A stretch of 64,000 nt of DNA from Aurantiochytrium sp. KH105 (lineage: Eukaryota > Sar > Bigyra > Thraustochytrida > Thraustochytriidae), in NCBI GenBank assembly GCA_003116975.1, contig BGKB01000082.1:194275-258274 (forward strand), given 5' to 3'. The number at the start of each line of letters is the position of its first letter. Positions within the stretch are counted from its first letter, which is position 1. A model generated the notes under the pieces. The model was not told the origin of the DNA. It ran no database searches and worked only from the letters and a program-made list of their open reading frames with translations. This document shows positions 8,888-17,438 of the stretch, in pieces. The position numbers were made by a program, and so were the translations under genes.

Positions 8888-9889
8888 CTAGTTCTCAACC
8901 ATCATGCTCGACGTCTTGCGCAAGCAGGCAGCGGCATCGTTCACGAGACCCTCGATGAGATCTTCGCAGGTGGGAATATCGTGAATGAGAGCAGTGACCT
9001 GGCCCAGGCTCCACACGCCTTCGTTGATGTCGCCGGTCTCCTGGAAAGCACGCTTGTACGCAGCGCCACGGACGTAGTCGCGAATGCGGTCAAACTCGCC
9101 AGGGTGCTCGCGCTCCGTCTCAAGGATACGCATGGCCGTTTCGTTCTTGTACACGCGCTCGGTGTTGCGCATCGACCTCATGATGAGCGTGGTGCTCGAC
9201 TCGTCGCCATCCACAATGGCCTTTTTGATGTTATCGTGAATGGCAGCTTCCTTGGTGGCCATAAAGCGCGAGCCCATGGCCACGCCCTGGGCGCCAAGGT
9301 TGAGAGCCGCAGCCAACTGGCCGCCCGTACCCATACCGCCGCAGGCGAGCCATGGGATGCTCAGATCTTGCTGCGCCTTTGCAAAGAGGACCCAGCCGCC
9401 GACATCGGTCTCACCAGGGTGACCTGCGGCCTCGAAACCATCAATAGACACCATGTCGACCCCCATGCGCTCGGCGGTCTTGGCGTGTCGGGTCGAGGTG
9501 CACTTGTGGATGATGGACATGCCGTTGTCCTTGAACAGCTTCACGAACGGCTCGAGACCCTTGTAGTGGCCCGCGGTCTCGACCACGCGAATGCCCTCCT
9601 CGACCACAACGTGAGCGTACGCGTCATAGTTGGGGGGCTTGAGCATGGGCAAAAGGGTCATGTTGACACCAAAGGGCTTGTCCGTGAGCTCCTTGGTCTT
9701 GCGAATCTCCGCGCGGAGGTCCTCGGGCGAGGTCTGCGTCAGCGCCGTGATCACGCCCAGACCACCCGCGTTCGACACGGCCGCTGCGAGACCGGCGTAC
9801 CCGACGTAGTGCATGCCGCCCAGCATTACCGGGTGCCGCACCCCGGTGAGCTCCGTCAGCGCCGTCTTGAACACCTGCTTGCCGGCCAT
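8888..9889 (-). CDS. Nitronate monooxygenase / 2-nitropropane dioxygenase family flavoprotein
   Basis: A 333-residue FMN-dependent TIM-barrel enzyme of the NMO family, which oxidises alkyl nitronates (for example propionate-3-nitronate) to carbonyl compounds and nitrite. The start region HPVMLGGMHYVG contains the usual first-strand FMN contact. The FEAAGHPGE motif carries the catalytic His typical of class I enzymes. Next come the phosphate-binding segments ACGGMGTGGQL and GAQGVAMGSRFMATKEA. Length and motif order match the family, and the ATG at 9889 is the natural start. No signal or targeting peptide is obvious, so a cytosolic location is likely. The gene faces RPLP2 tail to tail and is otherwise functionally unconnected to its neighbours. 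Confidence 0.94.
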   Translation of the reverse strand: MAGKQVFKTALTELTGVRHPVMLGGMHYVGYAGLAAAVSNAGGLGVITALTQTSPEDLRAEIRKTKELTDKPFGVNMTLLPMLKPPNYDAYAHVVVEEGIRVVETAGHYKGLEPFVKLFKDNGMSIIHKCTSTRHAKTAERMGVDMVSIDGFEAAGHPGETDVGGWVLFAKAQQDLSIPWLACGGMGTGGQLAAALNLGAQGVAMGSRFMATKEAAIHDNIKKAIVDGDESSTTLIMRSMRNTERVYKNETAMRILETEREHPGEFDRIRDYVRGAAYKRAFQETGDINEGVWSLGQVTALIHDIPTCEDLIEGLVNDAAACLRKTSSMMVEN

Positions 9890-11123
9890 CTTGCTTCTTC
9901 GCAGAAACTCGCTTCGCCCCGCCTCGCCTCGCCGTGCCGTGTCCTGCGCTTGCGCTCGCGCCCGCGTCCGCTCGGGTCTGCTCTGCTGCTTGCTCGCTCA
10001 AGCCGCTCTGTCTTGGTAACCGGAATGGATGTCCCGCGTAATCCAAGCTTGGGCACGGACCAAGTTGCATGCAGCGCGGACATCGAAATCCGCCGAGCGA
10101 GGTCATGAAAGACCCCAATGTCAAAGCATCCATTCACTGGCACCTATCGGGCTGCAGCTGCATCTGCCTTCAGCTGCAGCTGGCTGGTGGCAATGAGTCG
10201 CAGCGTGTCGCGCGCAGCAGCTTATAGAATACATAAGCAAGGCGGGCAAAGGCAGGGCAAGGCGGGGCAGCAAAGAGCAAGGGAGCAGAGAGTAGAGGGA
10301 GCCAAGAGTAAGGCAACCAAGAGCGTCCGACCCGCACCGAAAGGCCCGGGGAGGAGGTGTGCAACAATGGCAGTGGCATGTCGAATGGCGCGGCAGACAT
10401 TGCGAATTGCTGCACTGGTGCGGACGGAGGCGTTTCCTGCTCGCAAGATGACAAACTGGAGAAACGCCCGAGAAGTCGATCGCTCCAGTACGGGAGAAGA
10501 TTCTCTTGCCAACCGTTCTGTAGTTCGTCACAAAGATTGTGTCCTTTTTCGCTACTCTCTCTCTCTCTCTTTCTGCTACTTGGTGTTTCAGAATGCATGC
10601 GCATTTCAGCTTTTCGATGCCACTAAAGGACAGGGCTGATGTCGATGGGTTTGTTTTCGTTACGCAGAATGAGTCAGTCACTTTCCAGTGAGCGAGACGT
10701 CAATCCGAAACTCCGAGTCGTTTTGCCTCGCTGTCTTTATTCATCCTTGGGCACCCTTGCTTGACGCTTTGCTCACGAGCTCTACAAGGATCTCTTCCCT
10801 ACTCACGAGCTCTCTCTCGAGTCTCATCTTTGTTTCGCGATTCGGCGGTCGAACGTGACTCTCATTGCTCTTCACACAGAAAGGAAAGATCCGCTCAAGC
10901 CTCTCATTCTATTCTATTCTATCATGCTGACTGCCCCGCTTGTTCTTTCTCTGCATACTCCATCGCGTGCGCTGTTACCGCAGTGCCATTTTCTGGATGG
11001 CCCACGCGAGGCTCGAAGAGCCTATTCTGCAGCTGCAGATGCCGCTTCCCGAGCTGACCCAGATATTAGACCCAGGTCAAAAATCAAAGCCAGAACGCGC
11101 GGCGACGACAACACGTCGGGAGC
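9890..11123. other. Intergenic region between NMO and the type II membrane protein
   Basis: No gene is supported. A CAGCTG-type palindromic cluster lies at about 10150-10190 and a (CT)n tract near 10554-10572. Two ORFs of 130-185 residues run here but are Ser/Cys/Leu-rich with no domain. Confidence 0.6.
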
Positions 11124-12446
11124 ATGTACGGCGCCGTGGAGGCGAACGGCGGCGGGGGCGGAACAGGGCCCGCGTACGGGACGCGGCGCACGTGCGGATC
11201 GCGCGCGCTCGCGGGCTTCGTGCTGCTTGTGGCTGCGTCGGTGGCGCTAGTCGTTTGGAGCCTCCAAGGAAACCACCAGCAGCGGCACAGCACGGACGTC
11301 AACCTCGACGTGGACGAGCCGCTGACGAATGCGCGGGCGAAACACCACAAAAAGGAGGACAAGGGCCTGCGCGCGCGCTTCCCGCTGCCGGCAGGGCACC
11401 AAAAGGATTGCGCCGCGGAAGATTTCGTCGGCACCACTCTAAAACTGATCAAGGAGACCAACTTTGTGAATGCCATGCTCAACTCGGGCTTTGATGCCGA
11501 GATTCTCGACAAGTTCGAGGCGAGCGACATCATCGGCTTCCACAATGACGACAAGTTTCTCGTCGTCTTTGACAACAGCTTTCAGATCGGTCTCGTGCGT
11601 CGCCATGGCTTGAATCCGGGCGCGGAGCACACGCCCTTTGATGAGAACAAGCTCCTGGATTGGCCCGTCGACGCTGACGGCGACTCACAGTTTGAAGCCA
11701 TCACGTACAACCAGTCTGCCGGTACCTTTCTCATTTTCGAAGAAACCTACCAGGACGCCTCGGATGACGACGATGATACGGACAGCTCGCATTCGCGTGC
11801 GCACGAGGTCCGAATTTCGGACGATGAGCAACTTGAACACGTGCGTGTGTGTGACGTGGACTATGCTTTCTCGCACGACAACAAGGGCATCGAAGGCGCT
11901 TCCGTTATTGAACTTCATGGCCAATCCTACGTCCTGGCGCTCTGCGAAGGTAACTATTGCGACGGCGGCGATCGGGGCCGCGAGCCTGGCAATGGTCGTA
12001 TGCTTCTTCTCGAGCGCCGTATCGGCAGCGGTAACTCCACAGGGGATGACAAACACGAGGACGCCTGTGTCTACGAGGTAAAGCAAGTGATCAAGCTGCC
12101 TGAAAGCGTTGCCTTTATGGACTACTCGTCGCTTTCGGTGTACGAGAACCGCAAACTTGTCATCACCAGCCAGGAAAACGCAGCCGTATGGATTGCGGAC
12201 ATTGAGCCTGTTTCGCAAGAGGAGAGCGACGCAGGCAGCGACCTCTTGCGCTTCCAGAATGGCCGCATCCTTGATTTCCCGCGCAACGACCTTTGCGAAA
12301 TCATTTACTGCAACATTGAAGGCGCTTACTTTTTGCAGGACGACATCATCGTCACCGTGAGCGACGCCATGAAATCCAAGGCCCGCCAGCCCTTTGTGTG
12401 CCGCACCAAGGGCCAGAGCATTCACGTTTTCCTTGTGCCTGAGTAG
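11124..12446 (+). CDS. Type II membrane protein with lumenal beta-propeller-like domain (conserved, function unknown)
   Basis: A 440-residue protein. A short Gly-rich cytosolic head precedes one transmembrane segment (about residues 30-47, ALAGFVLLVAASVALVVW). The lumenal or extracellular part is predicted to be beta-rich. Repeated short motifs (FLVVFDNSFQIGLV, FLIFEETYQD, YVLALCEGNYCDGG, LVITSQENAAVWIADI and the C-terminal IIYCNIEGAYF...IVTVSDAMK) look like blades of a six-bladed propeller of the SdiA-regulated or phytase-like type. Two acidic low-complexity inserts interrupt the domain. The tail QSIHVFLVP looks family-conserved. I do not know a specific activity. Metal-dependent hydrolysis or simple binding are both possible for such propellers. 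Confidence 0.75.
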   Translation: MYGAVEANGGGGGTGPAYGTRRTCGSRALAGFVLLVAASVALVVWSLQGNHQQRHSTDVNLDVDEPLTNARAKHHKKEDKGLRARFPLPAGHQKDCAAEDFVGTTLKLIKETNFVNAMLNSGFDAEILDKFEASDIIGFHNDDKFLVVFDNSFQIGLVRRHGLNPGAEHTPFDENKLLDWPVDADGDSQFEAITYNQSAGTFLIFEETYQDASDDDDDTDSSHSRAHEVRISDDEQLEHVRVCDVDYAFSHDNKGIEGASVIELHGQSYVLALCEGNYCDGGDRGREPGNGRMLLLERRIGSGNSTGDDKHEDACVYEVKQVIKLPESVAFMDYSSLSVYENRKLVITSQENAAVWIADIEPVSQEESDAGSDLLRFQNGRILDFPRNDLCEIIYCNIEGAYFLQDDIIVTVSDAMKSKARQPFVCRTKGQSIHVFLVPE

Positions 12447-12874
12447 CGGCGTTTCCAGATCTTCATTCACCAAACACAACATGACAGGACATAACCAAAA
12501 CATAAACATGAAGTCTCGATTGTGAGCTGGCGTGAGATCTTCACACGAGCACCTTTAGCGTCGCCACCTTGCGCTCTCGGTTCCTTTCCCACCATGGCTC
12601 GCTGGTGAGTCGATTGCTCGTTGGCAAGCCTTCATGACAGGTAAGGTAGAAGAAGACAAAGTCAAAAGTCTCAGCCTCGGGCGAACTCGGGTCGACAAGT
12701 CACGCTGAGCAAACGTTGAGCGAGGAAAGAGAGTCTCAATTCTGCCATCGGGCCAGGACATTGGCAGCGCTGCGTGTGGTCTTGCGTGCGCGCGCGCCGC
12801 GAGGACTCAGCCCTCGAAGGCAGCAGGCCGTCGCCAACGTGTTGTGGGAAACGGAGAGGTAATCGATCGCCACC
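12447..12874. other. Intergenic spacer upstream of neuferricin
   Basis: 428 bases with no supported gene and no repeat of note. It presumably contains the neuferricin promoter and leader. Confidence 0.6.
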
Positions 12875-12910
12875 ATGGCCAAGGAAGAGTCCTCCGCGGC
12901 CGAAGCGGTG

Positions 12911-12951
<41 letters not shown>

Positions 12952-13723
12952 TCCGACAGCGGCGCAGTTGGCAGCTGCCAACGCGGAGTCGCGCAGGCTA
13001 TGGTCCGCGCTTGTCGCGTACATCGTCGGAGGACTTGCTCTGGCCATGGTAGTGGCCATGTTCGAAACAAGTGAACACATGTTTTCAGAAGAAGAACTCG
13101 CCAAGTTCGACGGCGTGGCCACGCCCGGGAAGCGGTATCTTGCTGTGCTGGGGGAAGTCTTCGACGTGAGTTCTGGAGAATACTATACGGGAAGTGGTGG
13201 GTACGGCTACTTTGTTGGCAAGGACGCATCCCGTTCCTTTGCCACGGGCGAGTTCTCTGGCCCCGCCCGCGACGACATCCTCGACTTGAACGCGGGCGAT
13301 GTCCAGGGCATCGTGCAATGGCGTGACTTTTACCGCTCGCACAAAGACTATCCGTTCAAGGGCAAGCTTGTTGGTCGATTCTATGACCCGATGGGCCAGC
13401 CGACGCTAGAGATCGAAAAGATTCAGGCCATAATCGCCGACGAGGAAGAGGCCGCAGCCGCACGGGCGGCTTCAAAGTTGCAGTATCCCTTATGCAACAG
13501 CCGTTGGACCCAAGCTGAAGGCTATGAGGTATGGTGCACAAACTCCTTGCAAACGAATTTTGAGGCCAAGCGCCTCGTACCACGTCTCATCTTCGATCCT
13601 ACCACGCACAAGGAGCGGTGCGGCTGCGTCGAGCTTGACGAGGCGGTGCAGGACACGAACAAATTCAAGACCTATGATAAGTGCAACGCCAAGGCACAAC
13701 GCTGCAAATTTACCAAAAACTGA
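12875..13723 (+). CDS. CYB5D2: Neuferricin-like cytochrome b5 domain (MAPR) membrane protein
   Basis: A 282-residue haem-binding protein of the membrane-associated progesterone receptor (MAPR) branch of the cytochrome b5 family, closest to neuferricin. After a poly-Ala tract encoded by a CAG run (about residues 13-25) comes one membrane span (about 47-66). The b5 domain follows (about 83-175), with RYLAVLGEVFDVSSG, GYGYFVGKDASRSFATGEF and DFYRSHKDYPFKGKLVGRFYD. The C-terminal cysteine-containing block (CNSRWTQAEGYEVWC) is characteristic of neuferricin and absent from PGRMC proteins. The family's role is haem handling and modulation of cytochrome P450 or differentiation; a lumenal or secretory location is inferred from the anchor. 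The ATG at 12875 sits in a CACCATGG context, which supports the start. Confidence 0.93.
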
Positions 13724-14018
13724 ATGGCGAAAGTATGACAGGGCCTAGTAGAATAAAGCGGACGGCGTGCATGCGTTGCGCGAATGCATGCGCGTCGTTG
13801 TTTCGATGACAATACATGCCGACGGGTCAGAAATGGATGAAGAAGCAACGCGCTCTGCTTGGTAAGAAGAAAACTGACGACCAAGTCGCCATGCTCCAGA
13901 GCTCACAAAGACTCGAAGATTGGATGGTGAAAACCCCCGAAAAATGAAAAGTTCTAAAAAAATGCATAAAAACGTCGAGTCCATCCATACACGCATAACA
14001 CAGAAAGACAACAAACGA
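13724..14018. other. Short convergent spacer between neuferricin and the filamin-like gene
   Basis: Under 300 bases. No gene or terminator structure is evident. Confidence 0.6.
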
Positions 14019-17000
14019 CTACATGGCCTCGGCCTTGTCTTCCTGAATCTCGGAAAGCTTGACGGGGTCTGCGAGACCCCACATGGTGAGGAGCACGTTG
14101 ACCTTGGAAAGATCCGTCGAGTACAGATGGGCAAACATGGGCTTCGACAGCGAGTGAACCGCAATCTGGGCCAGAGTTTCGACAAAAGACCCGTACGAGA
14201 GCGAGCTCACGTTGGACTTGCGCGTCACCGACGTGTACAGGTCACGAATCTCCTTGCGCGAGATAAATGTCGGTGTCACATCATAGTCTTGGGTAAGCTG
14301 GATCATGTCGGAGAGCTGCACAGCGTTCGTGCCGCCGAGCTGCTTGTAGAACTCAAAGACTCTCGAAAGGACCACGGCGTGTTTGTCAAACAAGTTGATC
14401 ATCTGCTTGCTGAGCAGCGGCGCCCCTTCGCGCTGCGACTGCTTTTGCGGGTGTTCCTTGCCAAGACTCGACGCCTTGTGGACGCCAGGTTCGCCGGGCC
14501 TCGCGTTTTTCCGACTTCCAGGGATAGCACGCTGTTGCGGATCATTCTCGCGGCCTAGCGCGCTCGGCCGTCTGCGACGCGAATGCTGTGAGGCGCCCTC
14601 CAAATCGTCATAGGCGCCTTCCGGGTGACCCGCGCCCCTGGAGGCGCGCGAGGTGGCGCGAGCTTGCTCCACGAGACTTTCCGAGTCGGCTTGCACGCTC
14701 TGACGGATGCTTGCCATGTGGCGCACCTTTTCGTCTAAAAGCTGACGCGACTCGTCGATTTCGCGGCGCGCACGGAGGAGGTCCTCCTTTTCGCGCTCAA
14801 TTTCCCGGGCCCTCTCCTCGAGGGATTCGCGCACGAGCGGGGCCTCGTCGGCGTGCGGCGACCACGGCCCATTGCTGGCGGCCCCGCCGCCGTATGAGCG
14901 CGCCGTCGGGCCGCCTCCGTACATGGACGAGCCCACCGAGGCGGACGAAGAGGCAGCAAACCCATGGTACGGCTCGTCCTGGGGCCCTCCCATGGGCGGC
15001 GCGGGGTTGAAGATGGGGAAATAGCTCGAGACGGGAGCATACTGCTGCGTGAGTGCCTGAGACGGCTGCGACGCCGCGGATGAGGCTGACGGGGCGCGCT
15101 GTTGTCGGCTCGGGCCGTTCGGGGCGCCGTTACTGTGCATTTCGATGACACCGCTATTGGATCCCGTCTGCACATGCGAAGAAGCACGAGTGCCGTCGCG
15201 TGGTTCCGAGCCAGCAGTGGAACCGACAATGGACAAGGGACCCCCGCTCGTGCCATTGGGCACGCCGTTTTCGATGGCGGGCGGCGCATGCTCTTCCGGG
15301 CCAGCGCCCGGGAGTCGCAAGAGTCCGCTTTCCTTGAGCATTTTCGAAAAGGTAATGAACGGATTCACGTCATTCTGTGGGTGACGTCCTTCAGCGCGCT
15401 CGCGGAGCAGCTTGTTAAACTCTGATGCCGTGTAGGCGGCCGCAATGTCCTCGGCACTCAGCGAAGCTGCGACACCCGGTCGAAAGGGGCTCCCCTGGAT
15501 GTCCCGAAGCGGCTCGATGTTGCTGCGACCGTCGTCGAGTTGTACGCGGACTTCAGCACTAAGATCTTCGCCGCCCGCCTGCTTGTTAATGAGGTCCGTG
15601 CGCGACATCTTCACCGTGTACGTGACGCGAAGCGTGCCGTCACCGTTGTCCTTGACGTCCTGCAGCTCGAGCGGCTCGCCCAGCGTCACAGTGAACTCGC
15701 GTCCGCCATCGAGTGTGACGGGCTCGTCAAACTCATTACGTGCCACAATTGTGAACTCGTTGGTTTGGTCAATTACGGCGCAAAGGAGACCAAGACCGTC
15801 TGCCGTGCAGTGGCTCGTGGCCACGGGAGCGGGCAGGATCTTGGGGTGGTACGGTGATCCGTAAATATCGTATCCGGCGAGCATGATGGTCAGCTCGTAC
15901 TCGCCAAGACGGGAGGGCACGTATTCACAGGAAAAGGTGCCGTCCTGATTATCGACCACATTCAGGTCATAGTGAAGATCCTGGCTCTCGAGAACGACGG
16001 ATGGCATTTGCCGCACAATTTCGAGAGGCTCGCCAAACTCATCGCGAGCCTGGATGGTGAAATGAGAAGGAATTCCAATTTGGCCTTCATGGAGACCGCG
16101 GCCGTAGGCTGTCCAGTTTTGCGCCTCGTCCCAGCGACGCGTTGCCTCCTCGGGGTCGATTTCGGGCGCTACGCTCGGGTCCTTGACGGTCGGGTTCGTC
16201 ATGGAGTGGTCCTCGCGCGCCTGCTCCAAAAGTGCCAGCTTCAAGACCCATTCGCTGGCCTCCTCTGGCGACGTGGCGGCAAATTCGTACGTGCGCTGCC
16301 GTGATGGGTCGTGCGGATTACGCTCAACGAGGTGAAATTCGTTTTCCCAACGGATGGCAGAATTTTTGTGGCGACGCTCGGGGACAGGATGGATAATCTG
16401 CGTGTAATGCAGATCGATTTGGCCCTTGAGGGATTGATCCTTGTAGTACAGGAGCTTGACGCGGCGTTTGTCCATGCGAAAGTAGCGGCGGTTCCAATTT
16501 TTGCGGAATTCTCCGCGTTTCCAAAGCTCGCCCTCGATGACACATTCGTCGGGAATCTTGAATTTGGGGATGCGACCCTTTCTCTTGCGCTTGGTGGTCT
16601 TTTTCCCGCGAGCCTCTTCGTCCTCGCCTTCTTCCCGCGCCCTTTGCATTTCAACCGTCTGGTTCACCTCCATGTCCATTTCTTCGAGTTTCATTTGCAA
16701 CTCGTCAAAGTCCTGGTTCAGCTCATAGTCATCATAATCGAGGTCAGCCATGGGGTCGCCATCCTGGTAGAGGTCAGGACGCGCGGAGGCCGTAAACCTG
16801 CGTTGCCGACTAGGAGCGTTCCTCCACTCGGCAGGGACGGGGTCCTCCTCTTCCTCTTCGGTGTCGTCTTGGCCGCGTCGGCCTCGCGCGCCCTGACGTG
16901 CGCCTCTTCCTCGGGCAGAAGCAGCGCGACTGGCGCCGCCGACGCTGTTGCGACCGAAGGAAGCTGCGCCGCCGCCAAGCGGACTCGCGCCGCCAAAGCG

Positions 17001-17438
17001 TGCTGACGTGCGCCTCGCAAAGGACTCCTCGCCCGCGCGGCCGAAGCCGCCTGGAGTCCGTGGTTTTTCCGAGGATGTGCCCCCACGAAGGTCGGGGCGT
17101 CGCATGCTGCCGGACTGCTTGGCGGATCCTTCGAAGCCGCCTCCGCGACGAGCACGTTCCGAGGCGAACTTGGCGGGAAGCTTTTGCTGCGGCGGCGTCT
17201 GCGGGCCTCCGCGAGGGCTACCGCCAAAATTGCGCGCGCTATTGCCTCCGGCGCGCTGTCCATGTGGAGACTGTTGTTGTTGTTGCTGTTGCTGCTGTTG
17301 CTGCTGCTGCTGCTGAGGATTACTGTTTTGTTGGTGCTGTTGAAACCCTTGCTGCTCGCCACCGGGCGCAGACTCCTCATCGGGGCCGCCACGCGCGCTG
17401 CTCTTGCCGCGCTTGAAGGGGCTCTTCAGGAACGCCAT
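14019..17438 (-). CDS. PH domain and filamin-repeat protein with C-terminal EF-hand-like module
   Basis: An 1139-residue multidomain protein. The basic, Gly/Arg-rich, disordered N terminus contains a poly-Gln tract (about residues 40-57). A PH domain spans about 300-404 (GELWKRGEFRKNWNRRYFRMD). Two Ig-like filamin repeats follow, about 443-534 and 544-651, each with a DNGDGT or DNQDGTF turn and closing in SPYHP or SPFRP. A second disordered Ser/Gly region leads to a coiled coil (about 876-915). The C-terminal about 130 residues, from the QMINLFDKHAVVLSRVFEFYKQLGG block, look like a degenerate EF-hand-type helical module seen with filamin repeats in protists. The role is probably a membrane-linked actin or cytoskeletal scaffold: PH for phosphoinositides, filamin repeats for partners. 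No calponin-homology actin-binding domain is present, unlike canonical filamins. Confidence 0.9.
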   Translation of the reverse strand: MAFLKSPFKRGKSSARGGPDEESAPGGEQQGFQQHQQNSNPQQQQQQQQQQQQQQQSPHGQRAGGNSARNFGGSPRGGPQTPPQQKLPAKFASERARRGGGFEGSAKQSGSMRRPDLRGGTSSEKPRTPGGFGRAGEESFARRTSARFGGASPLGGGAASFGRNSVGGASRAASARGRGARQGARGRRGQDDTEEEEEDPVPAEWRNAPSRQRRFTASARPDLYQDGDPMADLDYDDYELNQDFDELQMKLEEMDMEVNQTVEMQRAREEGEDEEARGKKTTKRKRKGRIPKFKIPDECVIEGELWKRGEFRKNWNRRYFRMDKRRVKLLYYKDQSLKGQIDLHYTQIIHPVPERRHKNSAIRWENEFHLVERNPHDPSRQRTYEFAATSPEEASEWVLKLALLEQAREDHSMTNPTVKDPSVAPEIDPEEATRRWDEAQNWTAYGRGLHEGQIGIPSHFTIQARDEFGEPLEIVRQMPSVVLESQDLHYDLNVVDNQDGTFSCEYVPSRLGEYELTIMLAGYDIYGSPYHPKILPAPVATSHCTADGLGLLCAVIDQTNEFTIVARNEFDEPVTLDGGREFTVTLGEPLELQDVKDNGDGTLRVTYTVKMSRTDLINKQAGGEDLSAEVRVQLDDGRSNIEPLRDIQGSPFRPGVAASLSAEDIAAAYTASEFNKLLRERAEGRHPQNDVNPFITFSKMLKESGLLRLPGAGPEEHAPPAIENGVPNGTSGGPLSIVGSTAGSEPRDGTRASSHVQTGSNSGVIEMHSNGAPNGPSRQQRAPSASSAASQPSQALTQQYAPVSSYFPIFNPAPPMGGPQDEPYHGFAASSSASVGSSMYGGGPTARSYGGGAASNGPWSPHADEAPLVRESLEERAREIEREKEDLLRARREIDESRQLLDEKVRHMASIRQSVQADSESLVEQARATSRASRGAGHPEGAYDDLEGASQHSRRRRPSALGRENDPQQRAIPGSRKNARPGEPGVHKASSLGKEHPQKQSQREGAPLLSKQMINLFDKHAVVLSRVFEFYKQLGGTNAVQLSDMIQLTQDYDVTPTFISRKEIRDLYTSVTRKSNVSSLSYGSFVETLAQIAVHSLSKPMFAHLYSTDLSKVNVLLTMWGLADPVKLSEIQEDKAEAM

